From Sphaerolaimus hirsutus (Eukaryota > Nematoda > Chromadorea > Monhysterida > Sphaerolaimidae): a stretch of 64,000 nt of DNA. The stretch is from contig OZ038458.1 of NCBI GenBank assembly GCA_964036195.1, positions 15,575,832-15,639,831 of the forward strand. Direction: 5' to 3'. Positions 21,989-34,500 of this stretch are shown piece by piece; position 1 is the first letter of the stretch; every line of letters begins with the position of its first letter. A program made the translations under genes and the position numbers. The notes under the pieces are model-generated. The model saw only the letters and a program-made list of their open reading frames with translations. It was not told the DNA's origin and searched no databases.

Positions 21989-24900
21989 ATGGGTAATCAA
22001 CACAGCAATGGCGCCTCTGCCAAGAATGCACAAAATCGCCAGTCTCGGCTCAGTGATGGTTTCAGGACGGACTTGGCTGGTACAGTGCGAAGTTGGTCCA
22101 ATGGCCGTGCGCTTACGTTTGACGTGATTGAGGTGTGTGGTGCGCCTGGCTTCTGCGGTTTGGGTTAGAGAGGTCATGACTTAGCAATCCACCGTGGTCG
22201 CTGTGCATCCATTCAAATATAAGCTATTTCATTCGAGCCGCTCTGGGGTAGAATACCGTTCTACCGGCGTGCTGAAAGAGGTACCTAAAATGCTATCGCT
22301 GACTTTGGCTACCACCTTTGCACTGGTACAATATTGGGTCGTGACCTGTTCGTTGCCATCAAGGCCCGGTGCTCATCGCTGCCGCCCGGTGTGCTTGGTG
22401 CCATCCTGCCGAGTCGCGAGGAGATTTACACTTGCGACTCGTTGGAACGGTACCTGCAGGCGGCAATGGGTTTGGACGGGTGCCTCGACCGAATGGCCCG
22501 CTGCATCGTTGTTGCCGCTGAAGGCGGATCCATGGCGGAGGTGTACCTTTTTTCTGCGCTTTTTGACTGGTTTTGAATTTGTATCATCGATATCTATACA
22601 ACGGTTTCATCGATATGTATATAGCTAGCTGAAAGGTTGGTGGATGCTTGCCTGAAAATCGAGGAAAGACATTCAGGACAGTGCTGGCACTTGTCTAACG
22701 TGCCAGACGAACCGCGGTCTTTCTGTGACGCCATTTTGGAGTCTGCGCCGGGAAATGGTGTGATAATTGACGCTTCTGGAATGTCTATGTATGTGACATT
22801 TTTTCACTTAGATGCGTCATTATGAAGGTCCCGATTTTGACGTGGATCGAATGGAGAAATGGCTGCTGAATGGGTCATTGCTTGGTCTGCTCTGGAAGGC
22901 TGTCATTTGTGATGCTTTTGCAGTGCACAACATGGTACGTTGACATGATTATCACCAATTTGCAGGGTTTGGGGTATTTTAAACCCGCAAGTCATGTAGA
23001 CCTGCTAGTTATTTGGTGCCACCCGCTACTCGTCATACTCGCTAGTCATCTATACCCCTAATTGTGGGATAAGCACGGCATGGGGGATTAGCGGCAGCGA
23101 GTTTACATGATTCGTAGAGTACATAGTAAACCCTCTGACGCTAATTTCCTGTGCCGCGCTGACCCCCCCCCCCAGTTATGGGCAAAGATGACTTGCGGGT
23201 AGAAATACACTAGTGGCGGGTCTACATGACTACCGGGTTTAGATGACTACATGCACATTGTCGTTTTTGCTGCATTGTTGGTTTTCCCCATGTATTAAGT
23301 TATAGGCAATATGAATTTGTTTCTCTTAACGATGCTGAGCACTCGTGCATCGCACTCAGAATGATGATGAGTGTCCTTCCAGCCTGATACCTTCGGTTGG
23401 TGAAATCCTACCGATTATCGGCGAACCTTGAATCACTCGCGTTTTCCGATGGGATGCAGACTTCAGGGAGATGCGACACCATACTCACCTTGAGTTCACT
23501 GATGCTGCTCAGACACAATGTGCCATTGAACCAACAGAAAATGTGGAGTTTACTTTTCAGCAGGTGTGTACGACACTCGTTCCTACTTCCCTCTTCTATC
23601 CGTTTCAAGTTTTTGTTTTCTTCCAGACGGCTGCACGGCGACAGTTTCTCCGGGTTGATGCGTAGGATATGCAATAAGGGCCCGTGCATTATTTCCATCC
23701 GTGATGTGAAGGGGTATGTGTTTGGCGCATACGCTTCACATGGTTTTGTACTCGGACGGGCATTTCAAGGTGTTTTAAATAGTTGACTGGGCAATTTTCG
23801 GTGTCAACTGGCATAGACGAGTTGCCCATTTGGGAATACATTCCCCGGTTTCAGGTAATGAATGCTGTTTCCTTTTCACTGTGCAACCCCGATTGGAGAT
23901 TATTTACGCGACCGGCTATAACACAAACTTTGCCTATGCAAACGTTAATCAACAGGCGCTGCCAAATGGCCTGGTTAGTCGATGTGGGTAACTTTTGTTT
24001 GTTTGTACTCCAGTGACTATAAACTTTGTCTCCAATAGGGGGCGTGGTTGCATTCGGAATTTTGAAGAAATTTTGTTGAATTCGGAAACACAAATAGGAA
24101 AATACCCCGCTATTTTACCCCCCCCCAACCCCAGGGACTGGGCGGAGTCTTGGAGCCAGATATCTATTTCGCTCTGTGGCTCGACGACTCATTCGCCACT
24201 GGTCACTCCAAACCGAACGTGGCCACGTTCAACAACCGCGCAAGTCTAGCTGGCAGCGAGAACTTTGAGATCGACGAGCTGGAAGTGTGGGCTACTGAGA
24301 GCGACGCTGACTCGTTTGGTGCCCAAGAAGTTGGTTGGACTATTTCTATTGGTTTTCACACTAGTTTTCACCGTGACTTCTGTGAAAACTGAAATGGCGA
24401 CATGGCGACTACTCATACTCTTATTGTATGCTATGTGTGTTTTAGCTTTCAAATTTAAACTTTCATTTATTTAAATTCACATTAAAATAAAATAAAATAA
24501 TTTAACTGGGTTGAGTAATCTGCATTTGAAAAAAATCAGTTTTCCCACGAAGTCACAGGGAAAACTAGTGTGTGTAGGCACAATCAGGCGCCGGACGATC
24601 GCAAACTAAAATGAAATTGCTCCATTGTTATTGAAATTAAGTTTTTTTGTCAATTTTTATTATTGGAATACACCCTAAATATAAAAAATTCCACTACAAG
24701 GTTAATTCCCAGTCGTGTCACTTAACAAGTGCCAAATTTCGTTCTCACTTGAAAATTTACTTCGCCATTTGTAATTTTACTTTCCTCTTATCACATTGCT
24801 GACCACCAGCTAAGATTGCACCAGGTGAAATGTACAGTCCCGTGCTCAATAACCTGAGCTAGGGTTCAAACAGGATAGACTTTTCGGGATCGGGATTGTT

Positions 24901-25310
24901 TTTTTTGGATTTTCGGGTTCGGGATTGAGGTTTCGGGATCCGGATTTTGATTGTACTGATATTATAGGTTTTTCTCTGATTTGCCACAAAAATGGTCTAA
25001 AAATACACCTGGATGTCATAAGTGGTATAAATTGGACATTGGATGTTTCTGTTCACATTTCCTTATGAAAAAGTAATTTTTAAAATCATTTCCACTAATT
25101 TTTCCGGGATCGGGATAGGGATTCATTGATTGAGATTTCGGGATCAGGTTGAGGTTTCGCGACCGTTTCAACTCTAACACCCCCTCACAGGCACCAGCAC
25201 AGAGCAGCACCAAGAGCATTCTGGATAAGGATGCTGAAACCAGAGCAATTCTACAGATCGCCGGTCGGCCGACACACAGCGACGGCCTCAGAGAACCAGA
25301 TGATGATTGA
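21989..25310 (+). CDS. MEAK7: MEAK7 / TLDC1-like TLDc-domain protein (ten exons)
   Basis: The proposed exons are 21989-22132, 22364-22542, 22636-22759, 22812-22934, 23360-23399, 23467-23563, 23627-23769, 23855-23973, 24135-24329 and 25191-25310, giving 427 residues (human 456). MGNQHS at the N-terminus provides Gly2 for myristoylation, as in human MEAK7. The TLDc domain (about 210-375) shows QQKMWSLLFSSRRLHGDSF, GPCIISI, VFGAYAS, CCFLFTVQPRLEIIYATGYN, ALPNGLGLGG, ALWLDDSFATGHS, TFNN and FEIDELEVWA. The C-terminal exon reads KSILDKDAE then GLREPDDD and matches the vertebrate tail closely. MEAK7 is a lysosome-associated regulator of alternative mTOR signalling, related to nematode EAK-7. Exons 2-5 are less conserved and their junctions (especially donors GTACCT and GTGATA) are inferred from phase. 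Intron 3 is only 52 nt. Confidence 0.88.
22965..23255. repeat. Diverged foldback in MEAK7 intron 4
   Basis: CCCGCAAGTCATGTAGACC at the left is mirrored by GGCGGGTCTACATGACTACC at the right. A C9 run and unique sequence fill the loop. The class is unknown. Confidence 0.5.
24352..24582. mobile_element. MITE, CACACTAGTTTTC tips, in MEAK7 intron 9
   Basis: Left TTTTCACACTAGTTTTCACC with GTGACTTCTGTGAAAACT pairs with right CACGAAGTCACAGG and GAAAACTAGTGTGTG. It starts about 20 nt after the exon 9 donor. A relative is at 55322-55519. Confidence 0.65.
24860..25175. mobile_element. Degenerate TCGGGATCGGGAT-armed hAT-like element
   Basis: The left tip TAGGGTTCAAACAGGAT and diverged right tip GTTTCAACTCTA have CGGGATCGGGATTG arms. 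The flanking 8-mers no longer match. It is an older copy of the family at 17319-20476, in MEAK7 intron 9. Confidence 0.7.
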
Positions 25311-28300
25311 GTAGTTTAAGTCGGGTCTGTGCCATCCCGCAACTAAACCCATCCCACATCCTGGCCCAGAAATTGGATGCCTGTCATTTTTGATGCGTAT
25401 TCCTAGCATTTTTGGTCGATAATGGATGCAAAAAATGTTGATGATGAAAGAGTGCTACATTAAGAGCCACTTTCGATGACTCGATGATTTCGCAGGTCAA
25501 TGTTGTACTTAATTACACTGACTGCACTCAATAGTTGTGTTTAAACTGTCATGTTTTAACACATGTGGTGTCAAATTGCCTTCAAACACTCTAACATGTT
25601 ATATTAGATTGATTATCTTGTGACATCATGACTTTTTGAAATTCCTAAAATGCAGTCTATTTGAGAGACAAAGTAGATTTAGATGTGGGATGGGTTAAGA
25701 TGTGGGATGAGCCCACGTCGTTTAAGTTAAGGTGCCAGTCTAGCTCTCTTGGTCTGCTATTTTTGGGCGTTGAATTAAAAATCGATTTGAGGGTTGTGTG
25801 ATTTCGATTCTCAGTATTCCTGGTTCTTTTTTTTCTCAACTTTTTCACTTCGGTGACGATATTTTTATTTATTTACCTGTGAAAAGCAATCTATCAAACG
25901 ATAAAATTTTGGAAGTTCAGAAGCATGGGTCTGGGACCGAACATTCAACACCAATCACTTCAACTCAAGATTGTGGTTTACAATAACTTTTAAGTACAAT
26001 CAATGGTTACAGTCGTTGCAATGACATTACACGTGCACACACACCGAGAATAATTAATCTATCGATTGTAAAAATGGACAAAAGTGAAACGTACGGATAG
26101 CACAAAGTACTCGGAATTTCACTTTTTACACACACTGTCAACTACGGAAATTTGTACTGCGCAGTATTCGCGTGGGGCACGGCAAAGTTTCGGCAATTCA
26201 TCCGCGTACAAGCTAAAAACGCATGATGTGCAAAAACCATTTAAACTTAATAAGGTTGCATAAATAATTTTTTGCGACTTTAGCTTGTACGCAGTCGAGA
26301 CATACATACGCATACACGATCTAAGACCTGTGCTCTATACTTCACTCTGATAAAACGAAAGTCAGTTGCAGCGTAGATGAAAATGTAGCAATGCCACTAA
26401 GCTGGGGCGAAAACTGAAACATCCGCTGCTGATTGAACGCGTCGTATACATATTTATATACACACATACATAATTACACGACTGAATACTTGATGCGTTA
26501 CAGAAGTTGCGTGCGGGCCCTTTGAAGTGACCACCTAATCGGAACTTGTGGGGACACTGATGGTGCATTACATGCTTTAATTTTGAACTCATTTGCTTCA
26601 TTTGAACGTCAATTTCAAGGTGGCAAAAAGTATTAATTAATTTTTAACGACAGACTAGTTAATACATCGAGTCGTGGCCGAAGTGATTCCAGTAGGTAAA
26701 CCCGAAAGTTAAATAAAAGATTTTTTTTTAATAAACTTGAACAAATGCTATTTACAATAAACTGGGTCGTGTGCCAAGTAATGAGGTTCAGTGTCCCGCA
26801 GCTAATTTATTAATTTCGAACTAAAAAAGTGACCGGCGAGGGTGCAACTTCCGGAACGCAGTAATTAAATACGCGCGTGAACGAAGAGCATAGTTAAGAG
26901 ATTTGTATTTTGTACTCAGAAACGTTCGAAAATGCGACTGGCAAGAAACTCAAAATTCATTTGGCGAGGCGTCACTGTAAATAATTCTGCAGCTCGGACC
27001 GATCGCCAGCCGTTGAGTAACGTCAATTGTAAGTTAACGTAGTTAGAAACAATCGAATAGAATCTTAGAACTCTCAGAGCAAACAATTGGGGTCCACACA
27101 CTAGTTGAAACACGTGTCAACTGGTCCGTGTCAACTCAGATTTCGGCTTCACGTGTCGAAGAGCGATCTCCAAATGCACATGCGGAGATGTTGAAATAAA
27201 AATATTCCCGCAAGAGCATTGGAAGATCGCTTTGCGACACGTGAAGCCGAAATCTGAGTTGACAAAGACCAGTTGACAAACCTGTGTCAACTAGGGTGTG
27301 GGCCGCCAATGAAACGAACGTCACACTACCTACATCAGAGACAAATCGCGCATCGTGTCAAGTGCCACTTGAATTAAGAAACTTAAAAGTAGATGTCAGC
27401 AGGATGCGGGATCAGTTCTAGAATACGGACGATACAGTGATTCTTAAAAATCGATGAATTTTTTTCGCTGTTGACTAGTGCAGCCAGAAAAAAACAAGCG
27501 TCATTGCATTATCAGGGGCCTAAGAAAATGCATATAGAAATCAATGGACCAAAGTTCATCACCAACGTGGTGCAAGCTTAGCTGAAACGTAGCGACAAAT
27601 CGTGGCATGAATACTAGATAATGCGGTTTCCATGAAAGCTTCAGCCACTTTGCATTTAGATAGGTTAGGTATATAGTTGTCATTTACAGGCATTCCCAAT
27701 CCCAGTAGTACACCATTCAACGTATTTAAGTTGTAATGAATTACATATTAGTAAAATGTATTACCAAACATTGGCTCAATTCTACGCTAGCGATTGAGTA
27801 TAAGCATGCATTACGATCACTGCCTCTTAGACACAACGGCATGAGCTAAAACCCGCAATTTTTCGCTCCCACATCGGTTGGGGTCTCCTGCCCAGTGGCA
27901 CCCCCTTAAATTGAGGTGAATACAGTCGCCACAGGTTGCGGCAATCCATAAAAGCCACTTTTCATTTACCTACATCATTTGGGAAGGAACTTTTAGCATA
28001 TGTTTTTGGCACAGACAAAGTTATTTGGTCGACAATTTTTTTTTAAGATAACAACATTTCGCGTAAAAACGCCGCTACATGGTGTCTGCATGATCAAAAC
28101 GCGCCAAAAACATGCACTGGGCGTTTCATTTCTAGCTCTGGAAATTCAGGAAAACAGAGTTATGTGCATGTAAAATTCACAACTAAAATTTAATTCTTTA
28201 TGGGCACATCTACCGAACCCTGAATGAATTTTCCGAAATTTTATGTAAATAAATAAATACTTGTGTCTATGGACACAAGCGATCTCCCAAAAAAGGAACC

Positions 28301-28377
28301 ACGCCCACAAAAACTGAGTTAAACTCTGGCATTGTCGCATCCTAAATACGCATCTGCACGAATCTATTCAGATATTT
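25311..28377. other. Intergenic between MEAK7 and furin; no gene seen
   Basis: Downstream regions of two convergent genes meet here. Apart from the MITE at 27089-27312 I see neither coding exons nor repeats. Open frames are short and without recognisable motifs. Confidence 0.5.
27089..27312. mobile_element. MITE, CACAC-tip group (CTTCGGCTTCACG stem)
   Basis: TCAGATTTCGGCTTCACGTG at the left and CACGTGAAGCCGAAATCTGA at the right are perfect inverted repeats. The ends are CCACACACTAG and CTAGGGTGTGG. Same family as 2061-2313. Confidence 0.8.
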
Positions 28378-28383
28378 TTTATT
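28378..28383 (-). promoter_or_regulatory. Poly(A) signal AATAAA (minus strand), furin-like gene
   Basis: TTTATT on the plus strand, 182 nt past the furin stop codon. Confidence 0.5.
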
Positions 28384-28564
28384 CACCTTTCAATGGCGAC
28401 TGTAAGCTCCAACAATCCACTCGAACTTTGATGACAAAATAAGGGGGCGCTGGAACGTTATGAGTTCACGGCGTGCACGGCACCTTGAGCTGGAAGAAAA
28501 CGCGACCGAATGACGCGAGCCAAACATGCCGCTGGCACTCTGCCAACAGCCGGCCGCGGACAAT

Positions 28565-31500
28565 CTACACCCTGGTGCAGAGCACGGCCACCATCAGCAG
28601 CAGGAGCGTGGACGCGGCCGAGGTGACCACCTGGCTGCCGGCGCTGAGCCCGTACATTTTCAGGATGTAGTCGGCCTGGGGCTTCTCGTAGCCGCCGTAG
28701 GGGCCAGTCGGCTCGGCCGTGCCGTGCAGCGTCAGGTCCCACTGCAGTAGATTCGCATCTGCTGGGGTGGGGCGAGTGTTTTAGAGTGATGTTGGGATAA
28801 TCAATGACCGAAACCCGGTGTGCATGCAAATCCGGCTTTGAACGTGGGGCTGTTTGTTTGACCCTGTGACGCGGGGGGACTGTCCTCAAATTTTACCTAC
28901 ATGGTGACGGAACGGCGTCATGGCGCTGCCGTCATTGGCGTTAAACGTTAGACGGACAAACGGGGATGTGCAAATTGTAACTGTGACGATCCACTCAAAA
29001 CATGACAAAAAACATTTTCCACAGAATGTTTCAACGCCACACCCAAATCCCCCACCACCCCTCCCAACCAACCATCCCAGCCATCATTATCAATCTCCAA
29101 CTTCCAGGTGCCAGCCGCAGTCTCGCCCCAAAAGTGCACGGTCATTAGACCCCAGTCTCTAAATCCGGCCCTCGACACGTCCCTGGCGCGCTTCTGCAGC
29201 AGCTGGGTGCGCGTGCCCGACGGCGACGTGAGGAACATGGCGATGTCGCCGCGCTTGGGCGCCGTCAGCGTGACCCGGGCGACCACGTGCTCCAGGAAGT
29301 TGACCCGGCTGGAGGAATCCGAACACCCGTCGGTGGTCATCTCGATTTTGAGCCTGGAATGAGGGAACGTTGTGGATGGGGTTAGGGATGGGGGTGGATG
29401 GAACAATGCGGGAAATTTGGCCTACATGTGCACCGGGTTCACATGCGCACCGTCACAGGTTCACATCGCATGTTTTCACATCGACTAACCGTAGGGTTGG
29501 GACGATATATCATATCGAATATCGGATATCGACTATTTTTTCATATCGAATATCGAATATCGATATCGAAAATTTTGAAAAAATATCGAATATCGATATC
29601 GAATATCGACCATTATTTCGATATTTTCGATATTCTATACTCTCTGTGCCTGACTTCAAATAAGCCAGGAATGGCACTATTAGAAGACGATTTCATAAGC
29701 AATTTTAACAAATTTTGCGCGCAAGCGCGCACTTTGTTCTCACATGACAGGTATTTTTGTTTCAGCACTTGCAGCAGCATCAAATCTTGTGCAACGACAG
29801 GTATTTTTGTTTCAGCACTTGCAGCAGCATCAAATCTTGTGCAAATGCTCTCTCAGATGTTCACATAAGAGTATATGTATGTTGAATAGCTACTTATACC
29901 ATGGAAACATCAATGGCACCATGGCATGGCACCTATAAATGGTGCTGGCACCTTTTCCTTACCACATCTGTCACATTTATAATCATTTTCTCATTTTGAT
30001 CATTGTGTGCCATTTGAATTTGTATCATCTACTTTTCAGTAGAGATGATCAGTTGGGTTTGTGATCAAATAGAAATGCAATATGTCAATTGGGTTATGCC
30101 CTGCTATACCAAAAGCAAAATATCGAAAATATCGAAATATCAATATCGAATATCGAGCATTTTGAAATATCGAATATCGAATATCGATATCGAGGGTCCA
30201 TATCGTATCGATATCGAATATCGAGTTTCAGAAAAAAATATCGAATATCGAATATCGATATCGAAAAGTCATATCGTCCCAACCCTAACCAACCGTATCA
30301 AGACCACCAAAAAAAGCAGCTGTGTACAACTAATTGGCGCACCGCACACTCAAAATTGGCAAAGGCGGTTCGAACGTTTTTTGGCAAGGTCGGAATTGAA
30401 AATCGGGGTGGAATTGAAAATCTTCCGAACCAAATTTCAGTAGTTTTTCAGTGTTGTTGTACATAAAATCGTCCGAACCGACTTTAGAATTCCGCCCGGG
30501 GGTAAATAAAAAAAGTTCGAACCGCCCTTGCTAATTTTGAGTGTGCGGTGCGCCAGTAAGACGTCAGATAAATCGATCCGCACAACGAACCTGGCTCCGT
30601 GTGGGATTAGTCTGTAGCGGCCGGGCCAGCCGACGACGCATTTCTTGCTGGGCGGCACGTTGGTCCAGTTCTTGGCCAGTTTCACCATGGCGCCCGCGTC
30701 CATTAGCCCGAAACCGAACGAGTGAGACACGTTGCGACCCACGCCGTTCGTGTGCCAGTCAGCTGAGATGGCAGAGATTGGTTAGGGTTGCTGCTGATCT
30801 TCTGTCTCACGTTGGAAGCGTGCCAATGGTAAAAGCATGCATTTTTTTGTGGAATAAATTATTATTGTAAAATGTTACAACAGCAATGAATGATTTTTTA
30901 ATGAAAACCGCACGCGTTAAATATCGTTGGCACGATTCCAGCGTGAACCAAGGTCAAAAACGTCCCTGGAGTATACCTAAACCGAACGGAAAGCGAAACT
31001 GACCAGTCTTCAAGCCTCTAGGCTTCGCAGTGCGCACGACGATGTGCTGCAAGTCTCTCCAAGTGAGGCCCGTATTCGCCTCCAAAGTGAGCGCGCTGAT
31101 GGCGGCGGCCAAGGGCGCGCTGGCGCTGGTGCCCGAGTGGGCGCGCGTGCACGAGTGCCGCAGATCCGTGGTGATGATCATCTGCTCTCGCTGCCCGCCG
31201 CTGGAGAATGTCGTCGCCATGGTGGACGAGCACGCTTCGGAGTACCAGGGCACCTGAGCGAGGGCGACATTCGATTAGAAAACACCTAAACAAGGACATT
31301 TCATGTGTGATATGTACCGTATATCATGGAATAAGTTCCCCCTCTTGTGAGCGCCAGGAAAAAATACCCCCTCGAATAACTCACCCCACATTTCACATTC
31401 AGAAAAAACGTTTTTATGTCTTTATTATGTAAATATCATTATCTTGCAAATAGAGTTCGCTAACATTGATTTCACTGCTTGAATTGGGCACACACACGCT

Positions 31501-34500
31501 AGTTGACATCGACACCAAATGTCAACTGGTGCCGATCCCGATTCAAAGCTTGATGACGGGTCGATGAATGACGTTCAAACGCAACTTTTGAATTAGGAAC
31601 GGAACCAGTTGACATTTGGTGTTGATGTCAACTAGCGTGTGTGGGGCCATTGTGGATTTTGTATTCCTACAAATGATACATGTTACCAAATTGTGCAGTA
31701 AACAAGACATACATTTTACTGAAAATTCTGACGAAAAAATAACTACATTCTCGAATAACCCCCCTCAAAAACTCCCGGGGACTTATTCTACGATATACGG
31801 TATGCAGAAGGCAACGAACCTGTCCGTGCTCGGTGGCGCTACTGATGCTCAGCGTGTATATGCTGTTTGTGTAGCCGTCGCAGTTGCACGAGTCGCCGTC
31901 GCGACCGCCATTTCCCGACGCCCACACGAAGATCGAACCCAGACCACGACGGCCTTGTCTGAGACGCCAAGGGTAACGAGCGTAAATATCTACTCGTTCA
32001 AACGACGTAAATCCAACTTAAATGCATTTAAACCTGATTTACGAGTTTCCCAATTTTTTTGTGTAGGAATAACAGCAGAAAACACATAGCAGTTAGCATT
32101 CCAAAAAACTCGGAAGATATATTTTTGTGTATAGGAAAATATAAAAATGATTATCATAACAATTTATTTTCGCTCCAGATTTTTCCGAATAGATTTAATT
32201 GTGTTTTATTTGTGAAATAAAATATAAAAATATAGCCTTTTTCAGTTTTCCTTTCAAGAAGATACCATTTTTATGTTTGGGAGATTCCCTGTGATGATAT
32301 TTAATTATATTTTATGAAAATCTAACATTTTAGCGCAATATCTATCTCATCTGAGAACATTCACCCCATTGAAGTTTAGCAAATGCAATGCAGCAAAGCA
32401 AAAGAACCGGAAAAATACAAGAAAAAATACCACAAAAACAATTCCGAAACGATCAACAGGGCAACGAAACACATCCACAACCTAACAAACCCCCTCAAAG
32501 CCCACAAACCTAATTCCATGCTCAAAAGCCAGTCTAGCTAATCTAGCCGGCCCATCCAAAGTACGCCCATCGTCGTCGGGCCCCCAGCTAGCCGAGTAGA
32601 TGTCGATGTGGTGCCGGTTGTGCGACAGACTGGCCGCCTCCACCGCGTCGGTCACGTCGCCGTCCAGCATGCGGATGCCTGCGCAAGTGCATATCAAGGA
32701 TTAGTTTAGGAATGGTTCAGGTGCCAATTCCAGACACTGTAAAGTGCCCTGTAAAATGTCAATTCATTCAATTACCAACCCTAGGGGTACTTCTAGACCC
32801 TGTAAAATGTCACATATCATGCAAAGTTTCAAAAGTCATGTAAAATGCCCTGTAAAATGGCGAACGAAGCTTTAGGGCCTTTTACAGAGCATTTAACATA
32901 ACTTTGGACAATTTGCATGATATGTGACATTTTACAGGGTCTAGAAGTACCCCTAAGGTTGGTAATTGAACGCATTGTCTTCACAATAAATATTTACTTA
33001 TTTTCTGTTCATATTTACATTTATTTCTTAATTTGCATCATTGAATGACACAGGTTCCACCTTAACACTCCACGTGGCCAGTCCCCTTCCCTTCCCGCGT
33101 GCAAATACGCATTCAGCGAATGCTTCTAATGCATGTGAATTCCTTGCAGTGCAGCCGTTGAATGCATGAGATGCGTGTATTCCCGTCCACTAATATTAGG
33201 GCAGCGACGTACACACGCGCCCCGACCAGGGGGTGTTGCATGCAGCGCGTATACGTACGACGAAATAAAAACATTCACCTTCAGGTCACCCAGTACTACA
33301 TAATACTAAATACGTTTTAAAGTACACAGGTAATACGCAACGCGGCAATACGTTTTTTATCTATTTTGCGAAACTTTTACAATGCCACTCGGCAAGGACG
33401 TATCCAGGGGGGGGGCGGGGGGGGCTGCAGCCCCCCCCCCGTTCCCGGGTGAGACCGGAAAAAATCGAGGAAAATGCCGTTTTCGGTACTAATTTCCAAG
33501 GTGCTATGTAAAAATTTCTCGCGCGAGCGCGCATTTTTCCACCGTCCACGGGATTATTGGAAAATCGACACCTGTACCCTCAAATATCTGTAAAATACGT
33601 TGAATTTCGTGCCCATCTCTCCATATGTATGTATATTTACATACATATCAGCGGTTCATGGCGCCAGCGCCAACGCCAATGGCGCCATGGCGTGGCGTTT
33701 ACGAATGGCGCCAGCGCCATGGCGCCATTCCGCCACTGTACAGGTAAAATTTTAGGGGGGGGGGGGCTGAGCCCCCCCCGTTCGCCAGGCTCCGTAAACA
33801 AACAGCCCCCCCCGCTCAAAAATCCTGGATACGTCCCTGCCACTCGGTAATCATTGGTGCTAGACGATATTGCCTTCACATGTGTTGAACTTAAAACTCC
33901 CCATTTTAATTGCACTGTAAACATGACACAAAATTATACCCCCCCCCCTCTGCTTTGCAGCATGCCCCTTACGCTGCTTCGACAAACATTTTCAGGCAAC
34001 ATCCATGGTCATAAACAGCTTCCCTGACCAAATGCAAGTGCACGTGGTGCCAGGAAGGTACGCACACACAAATGCACGCATGCGGTATCAAAATATTCGC
34101 CCGACTGCATAACAATCAAGATGCGATCATTGGCGGGTAAGTATAGCAATGAACGCTACACGAGCAGAGTGTAGCATATTGCTTGCAGAGTGTCAAAAAA
34201 AACGTAATGTATCACAGTCAGATGATTCAACCGCGATTCTTCACGTCTGTTGTTGATATTCTTTCTTTTCAACGTTTTTTGTTGTTGTAGTTTTGTGTTT
34301 TGTAAAGTGAGCTGGCGAAAAACCGCTATCAATGCAAATCGTATGGTGCCATACTGATGCAAACATTATATGCCACAGCCAACCAAGCCTACCTAAATTT
34401 ATACGAATCAGTTAAATATATGGCCCCGATAAAATGACCTTTTACCCAATGGCATTGAGCAAACACTTTAAAACCACAAGTGCTATCAAATACATAAGTA

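Noticed and set aside
22194..22628. 144-codon open frame between MEAK7 exons 1 and 2
   Set aside because: Only the shifted frame from 22364 matches MEAK7; the longer frame has no resemblance to the family, and splicing 22132 to 22364 gives the expected LPP region.
29398..30466. Long open frames rich in Ile/Ser/Arg/Tyr
   Set aside because: They are translations of the TCGATA arms (ISNIEYRYR and its mirror) of hAT-like elements, repeated at 46624-47480.
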